Below are positions 27,121 through 36,536 of a stretch of DNA of 64,000 bases, piece after piece. The position numbers and the translations under genes were made by a program. The stretch's first letter is position 1. Each line of letters begins with the position of its first letter. Source of the stretch: Pontibacillus yanchengensis (lineage in GTDB: Bacteria > Bacillota > Bacilli > Bacillales > BH030062); NCBI RefSeq assembly GCF_009856295.1, contig NZ_WMEU01000004.1, positions 62,001 to 126,000 of the forward strand, given 5' to 3'. The notes beneath the pieces are model-generated. The model was not told where the DNA came from, did no database searches, and worked only from the letters and a program-made list of their open reading frames with translations.

Positions 27121-28629
27121 ATGAGTAAAAACTACACGAGAACAGATGCCATTTTAATAGGTGCTGGAATTATGAGTGCAACGTTAGGGTCATTGTTGAA
27201 AGAGTTGGCCCCAGATTGGAACATTCGCGTGTTTGAGAAGTTGGATAGTGCAGGCAAGGAAAGCTCGAACGTATGGAATAATGCCGGAACCGGACACGCT
27301 GCTCTATGTGAATTGAATTACACACAAGAAAAATCAGATGGATCAATTGATATGAGCAAAGCAATTAAGGTAAATGAGCAGTTCCAGGTATCTCAACAAT
27401 TTTGGTCTTATTTGGTAAACAATAAGCTTATTGGGTATCCAAGTGACTTTATCATGCCTTTACCTCACATGAGTTTTGTACAAGGGAAGCAAAATGTAGA
27501 GTTCTTGAGAAAGCGTTACCAAACGATGTCGAACCACCCTTTGTTTCGAGATATGGAGTTTTCTGATGATCAAGAGCAACTGAAGAAGTGGATTCCGCTT
27601 ATGATGGAAGACAGAGATCCAAATGAGCCGATTGCGGCAACCAAAGTTGATTCAGGAACCGATGTCAACTTCGGGGACCTTACTAGTAAAATGTTTGATC
27701 ATCTAGAATATAGTGACGTCGAGGTCAACTACAGACATAGTGTTGAAGATATTAAACAAAAAAGCGATGGAACTTGGGAAGTCAAGGTGCACGACAACGA
27801 AAATGGAAAGATTGAATACCATATAACAGATTTCGTATTTATCGGTGGTGGAGGCGGTAGTCTTCATCTTCTGCAAAAAACTGGAATTCCTGACTCGAAA
27901 CATATCGGCGGATTCCCTGTTAGTGGATTATTTATGGTATGTAACAATCAGGAAGTAATCGACCGACACCATGCGAAGGTGTATGGAAAAGCGAAGGTTG
28001 GAGCACCTCCGATGTCTGTACCTCACCTTGATACAAGATTTATTGATCAAAAGAAATCGTTACTGTTTGGGCCGTTTGCCGGCTTTTCACCAAAGTTTTT
28101 GAAAACCGGTTCACTTCTTGATTTATTTACATCGGTAAAATCGGATAATGTGTTTACGATGTCAGCCGCAGGTGTAAAAAATGCGTCTCTAACAAAATAT
28201 TTGATTCAGCAAGTGATATCCTCCAAAGAAAAACGGATGGAAGACTTACGTGAGTTTATTCCAGATGCAAAGAGCGATGATTGGGATTTAGTCACAGCTG
28301 GTCAACGTGTACAAGTGATTAAAGATACAGAGAACGGTGGGAAAGGAACGCTTCAATTTGGTACGGAAGTTGTCCATTCGTCGGATGGTTCAGTAGCTGC
28401 ATTACTAGGGGCATCTCCAGGTGCTTCGACTGCCGTGCAAGTTATGCTTGAGGTAATCGAGAAGTGTTTTCCAGAACACTTGAAGGATTGGGAGCCGAAA
28501 ATTAAAGAAATGATTCCTTCTTATGGTCTTTCCCTAGCCGAAAACCCAGAGCTTCTTAAAGAGATTCATAAATCTACGTCCCAGACTCTAGGGCTATACG
28601 AAAACCAACAAGAAACGGTTTTTAGTTAA
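27121..28629 (+). CDS. mqo: Malate:quinone oxidoreductase
   Basis: A 502-residue FAD-dependent, membrane-associated enzyme that oxidises malate to oxaloacetate and passes electrons to quinone. The N-terminal dinucleotide fold is [14 protein letters not shown], followed by [17 protein letters not shown], the family hallmark. [13 protein letters not shown] and [15 protein letters not shown] are also visible. An in-frame ATG at 27097 would add 8 residues; ATG 27121 gives the usual [16 protein letters not shown] start. Together with malic enzyme and the malate-type antiporter this suggests strong malate use. Confidence 0.95.
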   Translation: MSKNYTRTDAILIGAGIMSATLGSLLKELAPDWNIRVFEKLDSAGKESSNVWNNAGTGHAALCELNYTQEKSDGSIDMSKAIKVNEQFQVSQQFWSYLVNNKLIGYPSDFIMPLPHMSFVQGKQNVEFLRKRYQTMSNHPLFRDMEFSDDQEQLKKWIPLMMEDRDPNEPIAATKVDSGTDVNFGDLTSKMFDHLEYSDVEVNYRHSVEDIKQKSDGTWEVKVHDNENGKIEYHITDFVFIGGGGGSLHLLQKTGIPDSKHIGGFPVSGLFMVCNNQEVIDRHHAKVYGKAKVGAPPMSVPHLDTRFIDQKKSLLFGPFAGFSPKFLKTGSLLDLFTSVKSDNVFTMSAAGVKNASLTKYLIQQVISSKEKRMEDLREFIPDAKSDDWDLVTAGQRVQVIKDTENGGKGTLQFGTEVVHSSDGSVAALLGASPGASTAVQVMLEVIEKCFPEHLKDWEPKIKEMIPSYGLSLAENPELLKEIHKSTSQTLGLYENQQETVFS

Positions 28630-28666
28630 TGCACCTAAACATTACTAGTAAAAAGTTATAACGCCA

Positions 28667-28707
28667 AAGAACCTTTAATCTAGTTTAGATTGAAGGTTCT
28701 TTTTTGC
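28667..28707. terminator. Terminator between mqo and the convergent hypothetical gene
   Basis: AAGAACCTT and AAGGTTCTT form the outer stem, with ATCTA/TTAGAT inside, followed by six T residues; A residues lie on the other side, so it may act in both directions. Confidence 0.88.
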
Positions 28708-28780
28708 TTGTATAACCCCCTATCTTTGGGACTGTATGGCATTTAAATTAATAACCAAATACACTTTTCCTTTCCGTTGT

Positions 28781-29275
28781 TTAAGAACACCAGACGACAA
28801 TTCGATAAGGGGTCGTTTGGGCGGGAATACTTTTTGTACTAGGCCCGTAGATCACAATGAGATTTCGGTTTGAAGGGTCCTTTGTAAATGGTTGACCATT
28901 CGCTAGCATCATTTGTGTATAGGGAGATAAGTTTAATCGTAACTGTCCATCACTACTGACGAGCTGGCTGTTAAAGTAATCTACTTTGACGTTTTGATAA
29001 GCACTTTCCTTTACCATAACAAGGGCGCGATATTGAGGTGGGTATATAAGCGGAGTAGGTGCATTTCTATCATAATATCCAGTTACTTGATCACCTACTG
29101 AGACAATAGCATGATCTACAAAATAGGTGGTGGGTGAAATCACGAAATTAACCATCGCACCAGCACCGTTATCCACCGATATTAATGTGTAACAACCTTC
29201 TCCTTCGCCGTTTTGCCCTGTTATAAAATCATTAATCATGGTGACTGTACCTGAAAATAAGGTGAAGTTTACCAC
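28781..29275 (-). CDS. Conserved hypothetical protein, likely beta-barrel (OB-like)
   Basis: A 164-residue protein without signal peptide or membrane helix. Repeated short beta-type segments such as FSGTVTMINDF, YTLISVDNGAGAMVNFVI and VSVGDQVTGYYDRNAPTPLI suggest an OB-like barrel. I know similar uncharacterised proteins from Bacillus and Clostridium, with the conserved PLIYPPQYRA and NLIVIYGPSTKSIPAQTTP, but no function. A GGAGG-type site (written GGTACCTCC on the plus strand) precedes the start. Single gene, convergent with mqo. Confidence 0.75.
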   Translation of the reverse strand: MVNFTLFSGTVTMINDFITGQNGEGEGCYTLISVDNGAGAMVNFVISPTTYFVDHAIVSVGDQVTGYYDRNAPTPLIYPPQYRALVMVKESAYQNVKVDYFNSQLVSSDGQLRLNLSPYTQMMLANGQPFTKDPSNRNLIVIYGPSTKSIPAQTTPYRIVVWCS

Positions 29276-29435
29276 ACTCTGGTACCTCCTTCTGTTATAG
29301 ACTAAGTAAGCACAACTTCTAAAACATCATATGTGTACTTTAATCTAAAATTGTCAGTATTACGTGACATTTCAGGAAGGTAATAGATTGATTTTAGCTA
29401 ACATAATAAAAGCACATCTTAAGGGAGAGTGACAA

Positions 29436-29945
29436 ATGGATTCCACTATAATCTACTTTGAAAAACTACAATCCAAGGATAAACAAACTCGTTATAAAGC
29501 TTTCCAGCGACTTCAAACCATGACAGTGAAAAAGTGGACTGGGCTTATGAAGTGTGGGATTCTTTATTAGAGGATACGACCCACAAAGATAATCACCGAC
29601 GTGCGATTGCCACGCAGCTACTTTGTAATTTAGCAAAAAGTGATCCGGAAAATAGAATGTTAGAGGACTTCCCAGTTATTGTAGCTGTGACAAAGGATGA
29701 TAAGTTCGTGACAGCAAGGCATACGCTGCAATCTCTATGGAAGGTAGGGGGGAGTTAGTTCAGGTCATCAAGAATTGGTTTTGAAACATCTTGAAGAGCG
29801 TTTTAAACACTGTGTAGATGAAAAGAACTACACCTTCATTCGCTATGACATCATCCAAGGGTTACGAAACCTTTACGATGTAGTAGATGAGGAAGAAATT
29901 AAGGAGAAAGCGTTGAAATTAATTGAGTTAGAACAAGATCTATAG
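29436..29945 (+). pseudogene. HEAT-repeat-like protein gene broken by two frameshifts
   Basis: Three frames in succession encode one protein. From ATG 29436, preceded by AGGGAGAG: MDSTIIYFEKLQSKDKQTRY... The frame then shifts near 29,530 to EKVDWAYEVWDSLLEDT...TLQSLWKVG, and shifts again at a run of six G near 29,750 to GVSSGHQELVLKHLEERFKH...IELEQDL-stop. Paired helices and the pattern resemble small HEAT/armadillo-type proteins of unknown role. Two indels, one in a homopolymer, mean either a true pseudogene or sequencing error. Confidence 0.7.
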
Positions 29946-30155
29946 AAATATTCCAAAGTATGGAAAGGTTTATAACGCATATTGCAATCGCTTGCAAAAA
30001 TTATGATACGATGATGGTATATCTGAGAATAGCTCATTTGTAGTAATTGATTTATTAGGGAAAGTACTCTACATGTACAATTTAAGGACTAATGTTGGAA
30101 GCACACCCGATGAACAGACTTCATTCAGATAATTCTATCGTGAAGGGGAATCTGT

Positions 30156-31333
30156 ATGTCGAATTACGGAAATCAAGTTCAATTTAAGATGTATCAGACC
30201 ATGCACAACCCTGATCCAAAAAGGTTGCCGGTGGTTTATGAAGAGTGGGAAGAACAGGCGCGAGATATTTTAGAGGATGGTCCTTATTATTATGTTGCAG
30301 GAGGAGCTGGTGGGGAGAAGACTATGTCGTCAAACCTACGCGCTTTTGATCGTTGGAACATTGTTCCGAGAATGCTGCGAAATGTAGAGGACCGAGATTT
30401 AACGATTGATCTATTTGGGACAACTTACACTTCTCCTATGATGGTTGCACCTATTGGAGTCCAGTCTATTATACATCCAGATGGAGACATAGCTTCTGCC
30501 AAAGCAGCAGCATCGATGAATGTACCGTATATAACGAGTTCTGCCTCTTCAGCTTCAATGGAAGAAATAGCGAAAGCGATGGGCGATTCACCAAGATGGT
30601 TTCAACTCTACTGGAACAAGGATCCTGAAGTCACGGCTAGTTTCTTGAGGAGAGCGGAGGCTTCAGGTTATTCTGCCGTGGTTGTAACGTTAGACACACC
30701 GATGATGGCCTGGAGAGAGTACGACCTGAAGAATGTTTATCTTCCTTTCTTACTAGGAGAAGGATTAGGAAATTATTTTACAGACCCTGCCTTTTGTTCA
30801 AAAATTGAGTCTTCTCCACAAGAAGATCCAACCTCAGCTATTATGCACTGGACGAAAACGTTTGGTAATCCTGGGTTAACATGGAAGGATATTGCCTCTT
30901 TTTAAAAGAACATACGAGTTTACCGATCTTATTAAAAGGGATTTTACACCCAGAAGACGCGAAATTAGCGCTAAATTATGGTGTAGATGGTATTATTGTA
31001 TCCAATCATGGAGGTCGTCAAGTAGATGGGGCAGTGGGAGCTCTAGAAGCGCTTCCTCATATTTGTGACATCGTACAAGGAGAAATCCCCGTGCTAATGG
31101 ATAGTGGCATCAGAAGAGGAGCAGATGTCGTAAAAGCATTAGCATTAGGCGCTAATGCAGTTCTAGTAGGTCGGCCATGTATGTATGGACTAGCGGTAGC
31201 AGGTGAACGAGGTGTAAGGGAAGTGCTACAGAATATGTTGGCAGATACGGACTTAACACTAGCGTTATCTGGTGAAAAAGCTATTCGAGAAGTTGATCGT
31301 ACGAATGTGATGAAATCCGAAGAGAATGGTTAA
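30156..31333 (+). pseudogene. Lactate 2-monooxygenase-like FMN enzyme gene with one frameshift
   Basis: Frame 1 (30156-30905) encodes MSNYGNQVQFKMYQT... to GLTWKDIASF-stop; frame 2 continues with LKEHTSLPILLKGILHPEDA to MKSEENG-stop. Joining them at the T run near 30,900 gives about 391 residues, the length of lactate 2-monooxygenase and related FMN alpha-hydroxy-acid oxidases. YYYVAGGAGGEKTM, the substrate region and SNHGGRQVDGA (catalytic His and Arg) are present. The activity would be lactate plus O2 to acetate and CO2. One missing T explains the break, so a sequencing error or phase-type indel is possible; otherwise this is a recent pseudogene. Confidence 0.8.
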
Positions 31334-31335
31334 CG

Positions 31336-31380
31336 GAAAACATCCCGTTCTATATACGTAGGTCGCGATGTTTTCTTATT
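31336..31380 (+). terminator. Terminator after the lactate monooxygenase-like gene
   Basis: GAAAACATC (31336-31344) and GATGTTTTC (31367-31375) are perfectly complementary around a 22-nt loop, followed by a T-rich stretch. Confidence 0.65.
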
Positions 31381-31413
31381 ACTACTCTGTTGAATAAGAA
31401 CGTACCTCCTTAA

Positions 31414-31446
31414 GAATAATAAAGGTAATGTAAAAGACTATTATTC
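31414..31446 (+). promoter_or_regulatory. Inverted repeat before the BCCT transporter gene
   Basis: GAATAATA (31414-31421) and TATTATTC (31439-31446) form a perfect 8-bp inverted repeat with a 17-nt spacer, 27 nt before the start codon. It could be a repressor site of an osmotic or choline regulator, or a leader hairpin. Unassigned. Confidence 0.35.
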
Positions 31447-31472
31447 GTCTTAAGGAAGGAGGTCTTTCTGTA

Positions 31473-32996
31473 ATGCTCAACAAATTTACTCCTGTATTCA
31501 AAATATCAGCAGGTGTTATGTTAGTTCTTGTTATTATTGGAGTCGTTTGGCCGGATGGATTAGAACGTATTACAACGAATGTTCAAGCCTTTATCGCAAG
31601 TAAATTAGGATGGTATTACCTTATTGTGACAACCATCTTTGTTCTTGTTGCATTGGTCTTTTTATTTACTCCAGTTGGAAAAATAAAATTAGGGAAGCCT
31701 GGGGAGAAACCTGAATTTTCACGGCCTACCTGGATTGCTATGTTGTTCAGTGCTGGGATGGGGATTGGACTTGTATTTTGGGGGACAGCTGAACCCATTA
31801 GTCACTATGCTGTGAGCTCTCCTACGGGTGAAACAGGTACAGATCAAGCCATAAAGGATGCAATGCAGTTTACTTATTTTCATTGGGGGATACACGCCTG
31901 GGCGATATATGGAATTGTGGCTCTTGTGTTGGCATACTTTAATTACCGACACGATAAGCCTGGGCTTATTAGTGCCACGCTTGAGCCTATTATTGGGGAC
32001 AAAGCGAATGGCACGACTGGAAAAGTAATTGATATTTTTGCGGTCATTGCTACTGTTATTGGGGTAGCTACCACACTTGGGTTTGGAGCGGTGCAAATAA
32101 ATGGAGGTTTGACTTTTTTATTTGATATCCCTAATAACTTTTTGATGCAACTCATCATTATTGTTATTGTTACTGTTCTGTTTATGATTTCAGCATGGAC
32201 AGGTTTAGGGAAAGGAATCAAGATATTAAGTAATGCAAATATGGGATTAGCGGTGCTATTGTTTCTGCTGATTTTCTCATTAGGACCGACGATGTTCCTG
32301 TTAAACCTTTTTACTAATTCAATTGGTACGTATATTCAACAATTACCCGCCATGAGTTTTCGGATTGCTCCACTCAGTGAGGAAACGAGAGAATGGATTA
32401 AGTCATGGACTATTTTTTATTGGGCATGGTGGATTGCCTGGTCACCGTTTGTTGGAATCTTTATTGCTCGTGTTTCAAAAGGTCGCAGCATTCGGGAATT
32501 CGTGTTCACGGTGTTACTTGTTCCATCTGTTATTGGTTTCTTATGGTTTGCAACGTTTGGAGGCACCGCGATTCATCTTGAACATACTGGTATCGACACC
32601 ATCTCTAAGCTTGCTACAGAAGAATCACTATTTGGTGTATTCGCAAACTTCCCATTAGGGATTGTGGCTTCCATTGTAGCGATTACGCTTATAAGTACGT
32701 TCTTTATTACATCTGCCGATTCGGGTACATTTGTATTAGGCTTAATGACAACTGGAGGAACCGGCGACCCGAGTCAAACGATAAAATTAACCTGGGGAGT
32801 ACTACTCTCTGCAACAGCACTTGCTCTATTATACACAGGTGGTTTGCAAGCATTACAAAACACCATGATTATTGCAGCCTTTCCTTTCTCGATTATAATG
32901 CTACTTATGTCGATGAGTTTTGTGAAGTCGGTTTATCAAGAAGGAAAAAAGCTAGGCATTAGTAAGATTGATCAATCGAAGAAAGAATCGGAATAG
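31473..32996 (+). CDS. BCCT-family betaine/choline-type osmolyte transporter (OpuD-like)
   Basis: A 507-residue protein with 12 predicted transmembrane helices. The glycine-rich stretch FSAGMGIGLVFWGTAEP marks a Na+-coupled BCCT carrier (GMGIG rather than the Na+-independent GMGID of CaiT). The aromatic substrate site is visible in IFYWAWWIAWSPFVGIFIAR. It imports glycine betaine or a related compatible solute during osmotic upshift. AAGGAAGGAGG precedes the start. Substrate is inferred from family. Monocistronic, with a terminator downstream. Confidence 0.92.
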   Translation: MLNKFTPVFKISAGVMLVLVIIGVVWPDGLERITTNVQAFIASKLGWYYLIVTTIFVLVALVFLFTPVGKIKLGKPGEKPEFSRPTWIAMLFSAGMGIGLVFWGTAEPISHYAVSSPTGETGTDQAIKDAMQFTYFHWGIHAWAIYGIVALVLAYFNYRHDKPGLISATLEPIIGDKANGTTGKVIDIFAVIATVIGVATTLGFGAVQINGGLTFLFDIPNNFLMQLIIIVIVTVLFMISAWTGLGKGIKILSNANMGLAVLLFLLIFSLGPTMFLLNLFTNSIGTYIQQLPAMSFRIAPLSEETREWIKSWTIFYWAWWIAWSPFVGIFIARVSKGRSIREFVFTVLLVPSVIGFLWFATFGGTAIHLEHTGIDTISKLATEESLFGVFANFPLGIVASIVAITLISTFFITSADSGTFVLGLMTTGGTGDPSQTIKLTWGVLLSATALALLYTGGLQALQNTMIIAAFPFSIIMLLMSMSFVKSVYQEGKKLGISKIDQSKKESE

Positions 32997-33002
32997 AAAC
33001 AG

Positions 33003-33037
33003 GAAAATCCCGCATTCAAATGGATGCGGGATTTTTA
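33003..33037 (+). terminator. Terminator after the BCCT transporter gene
   Basis: AAATCCCGCATTC pairs with GGATGCGGGATTT (one wobble) and is followed by a T run. Confidence 0.92.
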
Positions 33038-33065
33038 GAAAAGTAAAGAAGGTATAAATTTCTGG

Positions 33066-33277
33066 CGCTTACATGTCCAGCTCCAGCGCCCAGCGACTAG
33101 GATGCTTCCCCGCCTCTGCGATAAGTTAACATCGAATTACGCATGTTCGTGTTTCCTTTATCTCCTACGGAATTAGGTGAAATTCGATTGAAATCGCTAC
33201 ATCACGTAGCAACATCGAACCAACCTACGTCGTGTAGGCAGCAGCACATACGTCGCTAAACGGGCGCTTGCGCTTTT
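33066..33277 (+). repeat. Dispersed structured repeat, copy F (complete, core direct)
   Basis: Left flank ACATGTCCAGCTCCAGCGCC, CGATAAGTTAACATCGAAT block, TTTCCTTTATCTCCTACGG, core ATTCGATTGAAATCGCTACA with ACATCGAACC, side hairpin CCTACGTCGTGTAGG, and right end CGTCGCTAAACGGGCGCTTG. It ends 1 nt before the desR stop codon (minus strand). Confidence 0.85.
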
Positions 33278-33278
33278 C

Positions 33279-33878
33279 TTACTTATTCCAACCTTTTTCT
33301 TTAAAACGAGAAATGGCTTCAATACGATTTGTCACTTCTAGTTTATCAAGGATAACAGAGATATAGTTTCGGACTGTTCCCGGGGTGATGTAGAGTTCAC
33401 TAGAGATATCTTTGGTATTCTTACCGTCAGCCATGAGTTGAATGACCTGCTTTTCCCGTTCTGTTAAAGGATTTTCGTTTCCGAAGGCAAGGTCCATTAA
33501 TTCGGGAGCAAAGATACGCTGGCCGTTCATTATTTTTTTAATAGAGGTGGCTAATTCTTCACTAGGGCTGTCTTTTAGTAAATACCCACTTACACCGGCT
33601 TTTTGGGCCCGTTCAAAGTAACCTGATCGGGCAAAAGTCGTTAAGATAATAATCTTACAAGGATCATCCTTTAACTCTTCTGCTGCATCCAGACCGCTTT
33701 TTAGTGGCATTTCAATATCCATAATGCAAACGTCTGGTTCAAGCTGTTTAACGAGCTTACAAGCTTCTTCGCCATTACTTGCATGGCCTACTACTTCCAT
33801 ATCCTCTTCTAAATCAAGTAAGGAACCAAGAGCACCAAGCAACATGCGCTGGTCTTCTGCAATGACGATACGAATCAT
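33279..33878 (-). CDS. desR: Response regulator DesR
   Basis: A 199-residue NarL/LuxR-type regulator. The receiver domain has the acidic pair E8-D9 and phosphoacceptor D54 (CIMDIEMP), identical in number to Bacillus subtilis DesR. The LuxR helix-turn-helix (about 135-195) reads LTEREKQVIQLMADGKNTKDIS and TPGTVRNYISVILDKL. Its start overlaps the end of desK by 4 nt. Phospho-DesR activates the desaturase gene when the membrane becomes too ordered at low temperature. Confidence 0.94.
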   Translation of the reverse strand: MIRIVIAEDQRMLLGALGSLLDLEEDMEVVGHASNGEEACKLVKQLEPDVCIMDIEMPLKSGLDAAEELKDDPCKIIILTTFARSGYFERAQKAGVSGYLLKDSPSEELATSIKKIMNGQRIFAPELMDLAFGNENPLTEREKQVIQLMADGKNTKDISSELYITPGTVRNYISVILDKLEVTNRIEAISRFKEKGWNK

Positions 33879-35011
33879 ACAGACTCCTCCTGTTCGGTTT
33901 GTTGAATAACATTAGGTACACGAATATTTAATGTTGTTCCATTTTCTGAAATTATTTCTAAATTACCATTCACAAACTCTAAGCGCTCACGCATCCCTTG
34001 TAGTCCATGTCCTTGATATGACTGTGTTTCATCTGAAATGCCGATTCCGTCGTCCTTTATTTGAATGTGCACTTCCGTTTCTGATTGTTCAATCAAGACG
34101 TTACACTTGGAAGCCCCACTATGCTTAACAATATTCGTAGCAGCTTCCTTCAAGCACATGCTCAACACGTTTTCTACTAATAAAGGCGTGTTTGAGAGAG
34201 TTGTATTCCCCTCAAATTGGAATTCCATTTCTGCAGCTTCAATAATTTGTTGAACTCGAGTAATTTCATCCTCAAGCTTGGCACCTCTCATATTTGAAAC
34301 CATTTCACGGACTTCCTTTAAGGCTGTTCTGGCTGTTTGTCTTATATCGTGAATTTCATTGATTGCAGTATCAGGCTTTACTGAAACCAACTTACCTGCT
34401 AAATCACTTTTTAGACCAATCAGCGATAGTTTATGACCGAGTGTGTCATGTAGGTCACGAGCAATACGCTCCCGTTCTTCTAATACCATCAATTGTGAAA
34501 TCCGTTCATTCGCGTCCTGAAGTTGACCTTCTAATTTGTGTTGCTTATTGCGATAGCGGATCGTGAATGGTAATAAAATAACCCCTATAATGCTAATGAT
34601 AATAAAAGGTAGCTGTGGAAATAAAGACTCATTTTGTGTGAATAGGACGATAGTTATTGCTGCAATCGTTGTAGTGAGGTGCACGATATATAGTGAAAGA
34701 AAACCACCTTTATGATGTATATTACCGATAAAGAAGGCTAGAAAAAGCGAAAAATAGATATAGCCAAACAGCATTGTCATAATTAGGCTAATCGCCATCT
34801 CAATACTCACCCATAAATAAACGAGGCCACTATTAGAAATGAAAGAAAGTCGATAAGATAGAAAGAACATTAACGTCATACCAATACCAACTAAAATTTC
34901 CGTAACGGATGATGATCGAAATATAAAGAAAAAAGGGAGTAAGCAAAATATAATCCATACATATGAGCTAAGCCCTGTGTTTTTGGGGATAATGTGATAC
35001 CACGTTTGCAT
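33875..35011 (-). CDS. desK: Thermosensor histidine kinase DesK
   Basis: A 378-residue kinase with four to five membrane helices (about 15-150) that measure bilayer thickness, a coiled-coil linker and a HisKA_3/HATPase unit. Phosphoacceptor H188 lies in ERIARDLHDTLGHKLS, the same residue number as Bacillus subtilis DesK. The ATP-binding N box is LKEAATNIVKHSGA, with GHGLQGMRERLEF as G box. It overlaps desR. It acts as phosphatase in fluid membranes and kinase in cold, ordered ones. A terminator separates it from des, so desKR may have its own promoter. Confidence 0.95.
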   Translation of the reverse strand: MQTWYHIIPKNTGLSSYVWIIFCLLPFFFIFRSSSVTEILVGIGMTLMFFLSYRLSFISNSGLVYLWVSIEMAISLIMTMLFGYIYFSLFLAFFIGNIHHKGGFLSLYIVHLTTTIAAITIVLFTQNESLFPQLPFIIISIIGVILLPFTIRYRNKQHKLEGQLQDANERISQLMVLEERERIARDLHDTLGHKLSLIGLKSDLAGKLVSVKPDTAINEIHDIRQTARTALKEVREMVSNMRGAKLEDEITRVQQIIEAAEMEFQFEGNTTLSNTPLLVENVLSMCLKEAATNIVKHSGASKCNVLIEQSETEVHIQIKDDGIGISDETQSYQGHGLQGMRERLEFVNGNLEIISENGTTLNIRVPNVIQQTEQEESV

Positions 35012-35109
35012 AGGTACTCCTTTCTGACACGTTCTAGTATAGGTATAGCATATCCTATAAGGATAGAACCTGTCACGATTTCATCATTAATGTTTCATAT
35101 GTAACAAAC

Positions 35110-35144
35110 GAAAAACCCATTCCATGATTACAATAGAATGGGTT
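35110..35144 (-). terminator. Terminator between des and desK
   Basis: AACCCATTC and GAATGGGTT form a perfect hairpin; on the minus strand it is followed by TTTTCG. Beside it (35,144-35,160) stands CGCGCTTGCGCTTTT, identical to the end motif of the dispersed repeat and 3 nt from the des stop codon. Confidence 0.8.
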
Positions 35145-35163
35145 CGCGCTTGCGCTTTTAATC

Positions 35164-36228
35164 TTATTTGTCCTGAAAACTTGGGCGTTTTCCATTAATC
35201 ATGGATTTTGCTCGAGCAATTGCTTCGGAATTTTTAAGAAGTGGTTTGACTTCTTTGAAGCTGACAAAGGTTTTATTTCTTGTATCATAAAGACGGAATC
35301 GAAGGGATTCTAAGCTTGATTTCAATGTGATCGTCGTTACTTTTTGTAACGGTGGTGTTGATTCATGAGCTTCTTCCAAGTTATAGTTCGGTACTCTAGG
35401 ACTCAAATGGTGCACGTGATGGTAGCCAATACTTCCAGAAACCCACTGAAGGATTTTCGGTAGCTTATAATAGGAACTTCCATCAACAGCTGCTTTTACA
35501 AAGTCCCATTCGTCTTCATTTTCAAAATAGGAATCCTCAAATTGGTGCTGTACATAAAACAACCAAATGCCTAAGATGCCAGAAACATAAAGAATAGGCA
35601 GTTGAATAATAAGGAATGCTTGCCAGCCGATCGCCCATAAAAGTGCGGAATAGATGGCTATAGCAGAAATAGTCGTTAAATGTGTATTCAAACGTTCTTT
35701 TGGTTTTGCATCGCTTTGATTGAAGCGGTTTGCAATTAAGAATAAATACAACGGACCAAGTCCAAACATCACAATGGGATTACGGTAAAGACGATAAGCT
35801 AGCTTACCCCAGAAGGAAGCAGCAAGGTATTCGTCAACGGTCATAACCCAAATATCTCCCGTTCCTCGTTTATCAAGGTTTCCGCTTGTAGCATGGTGAA
35901 TGGAATGCTCTCGTTTCCACTTTTCAAACGGAAACAGTGTAATAATGCCGGTGATTGTCCCAATAATCCGGTTTGCTTTCTTGCTTTTCAGGAACGACTG
36001 GTGGGTACAATCATGAAAGATAATAAAGATACGAACAACCAAACCTCCTGCTAGCATAGCTAGAGGAACAGCTATCCATACAGAAATAGCTAGGCTTTGA
36101 TAAGCAAGATACCAAAGTAGTAAAAAAGGCAATAGGGTATTGACTAACTGTCTTACCCCTGCGGCTGTACTAGGTTTTGCATATGGTGACACACTCTTTT
36201 TTAGTTCTTTTTGTTTTTGTTTATCCAT
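35164..36228 (-). CDS. des: Acyl-lipid desaturase (Des type)
   Basis: A 354-residue integral membrane fatty acid desaturase that puts a double bond into phospholipid acyl chains. Three histidine boxes bind the di-iron centre: HDCTH (72-76), HSIHH (108-112) and HHVHH (about 275-279). Hydrophobic segments flank them (about 32-75 and 185-245). ATG 36228 has AAAGGAG at 8 nt; an upstream in-frame start would add 12 residues without a site. It is the target of DesK-DesR, encoded directly downstream as in Bacillus subtilis. Confidence 0.93.
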   Translation of the reverse strand: MDKQKQKELKKSVSPYAKPSTAAGVRQLVNTLLPFLLLWYLAYQSLAISVWIAVPLAMLAGGLVVRIFIIFHDCTHQSFLKSKKANRIIGTITGIITLFPFEKWKREHSIHHATSGNLDKRGTGDIWVMTVDEYLAASFWGKLAYRLYRNPIVMFGLGPLYLFLIANRFNQSDAKPKERLNTHLTTISAIAIYSALLWAIGWQAFLIIQLPILYVSGILGIWLFYVQHQFEDSYFENEDEWDFVKAAVDGSSYYKLPKILQWVSGSIGYHHVHHLSPRVPNYNLEEAHESTPPLQKVTTITLKSSLESLRFRLYDTRNKTFVSFKEVKPLLKNSEAIARAKSMINGKRPSFQDK

Positions 36229-36282
36229 ATTTATTACTCCTTTACACAGGCATATCTCGACCAACTTATAGTCTTATCATAA

Positions 36283-36341
36283 ATGATATGGTGTTGGTTT
36301 ATAAGACATAAACGTCAGGTGGCATACATGATATTTGTCAT
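36283..36341 (-). promoter_or_regulatory. des promoter and candidate DesR operator
   Basis: On the minus strand TTATGT (36311-36306) and TATCAT (36288-36283) are 17 nt apart, a good sigma-A promoter about 55 nt before the start codon. About 58 bp upstream of the inferred start point lies the imperfect palindrome ATGACAAATATCAT (36341-36328), where phospho-DesR would be expected to bind. A second palindrome, ATCATTTATGAT, overlaps the -10. Confidence 0.45.
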
Positions 36342-36426
36342 GGTTGTTTGTACTAACGCGCTAAGAAAGTCTTTTTTAGTTTGTAAAACAATGCCTTTTT
36401 TATGCGTGATTTTCGTTAGCTGTAAA

Positions 36427-36489
36427 ATCGCAATGCGATAGCTGTAATGTAGAGAGAAGAAATTAGTTCGATATTAATAATATGTATCG
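36427..36489 (+). promoter_or_regulatory. Two palindromes upstream of the Dps-like gene
   Basis: ATCGCAATGCGAT (36427-36439) and CGATATTAATAATATGTATCG (36469-36489, with the perfect inner palindrome ATATTAATAATAT) stand 50-110 nt before the start. Dps genes are often under PerR/Fur or stress control. Neither palindrome matches the PerR or Fur 7-1-7 consensus well, so the regulator is unknown. Confidence 0.35.
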
Positions 36490-36536
36490 TCTCCACCCAT
36501 ACTAAAAATGAACTTTATTTTGAAAGAGGGTAAAAC

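Noticed and set aside
30156..31333. Programmed frameshift in the lactate monooxygenase-like gene
   Set aside because: No slippery heptamer plus downstream structure is apparent, and the family is not known for recoding; a single lost T is simpler.
36469..36489. PerR or Fur box before the Dps-like gene
   Set aside because: The palindrome is perfect in its centre, but its half-sites do not match the TTATAAT or TGATAAT type sequence, so it is listed only as an unknown operator candidate.
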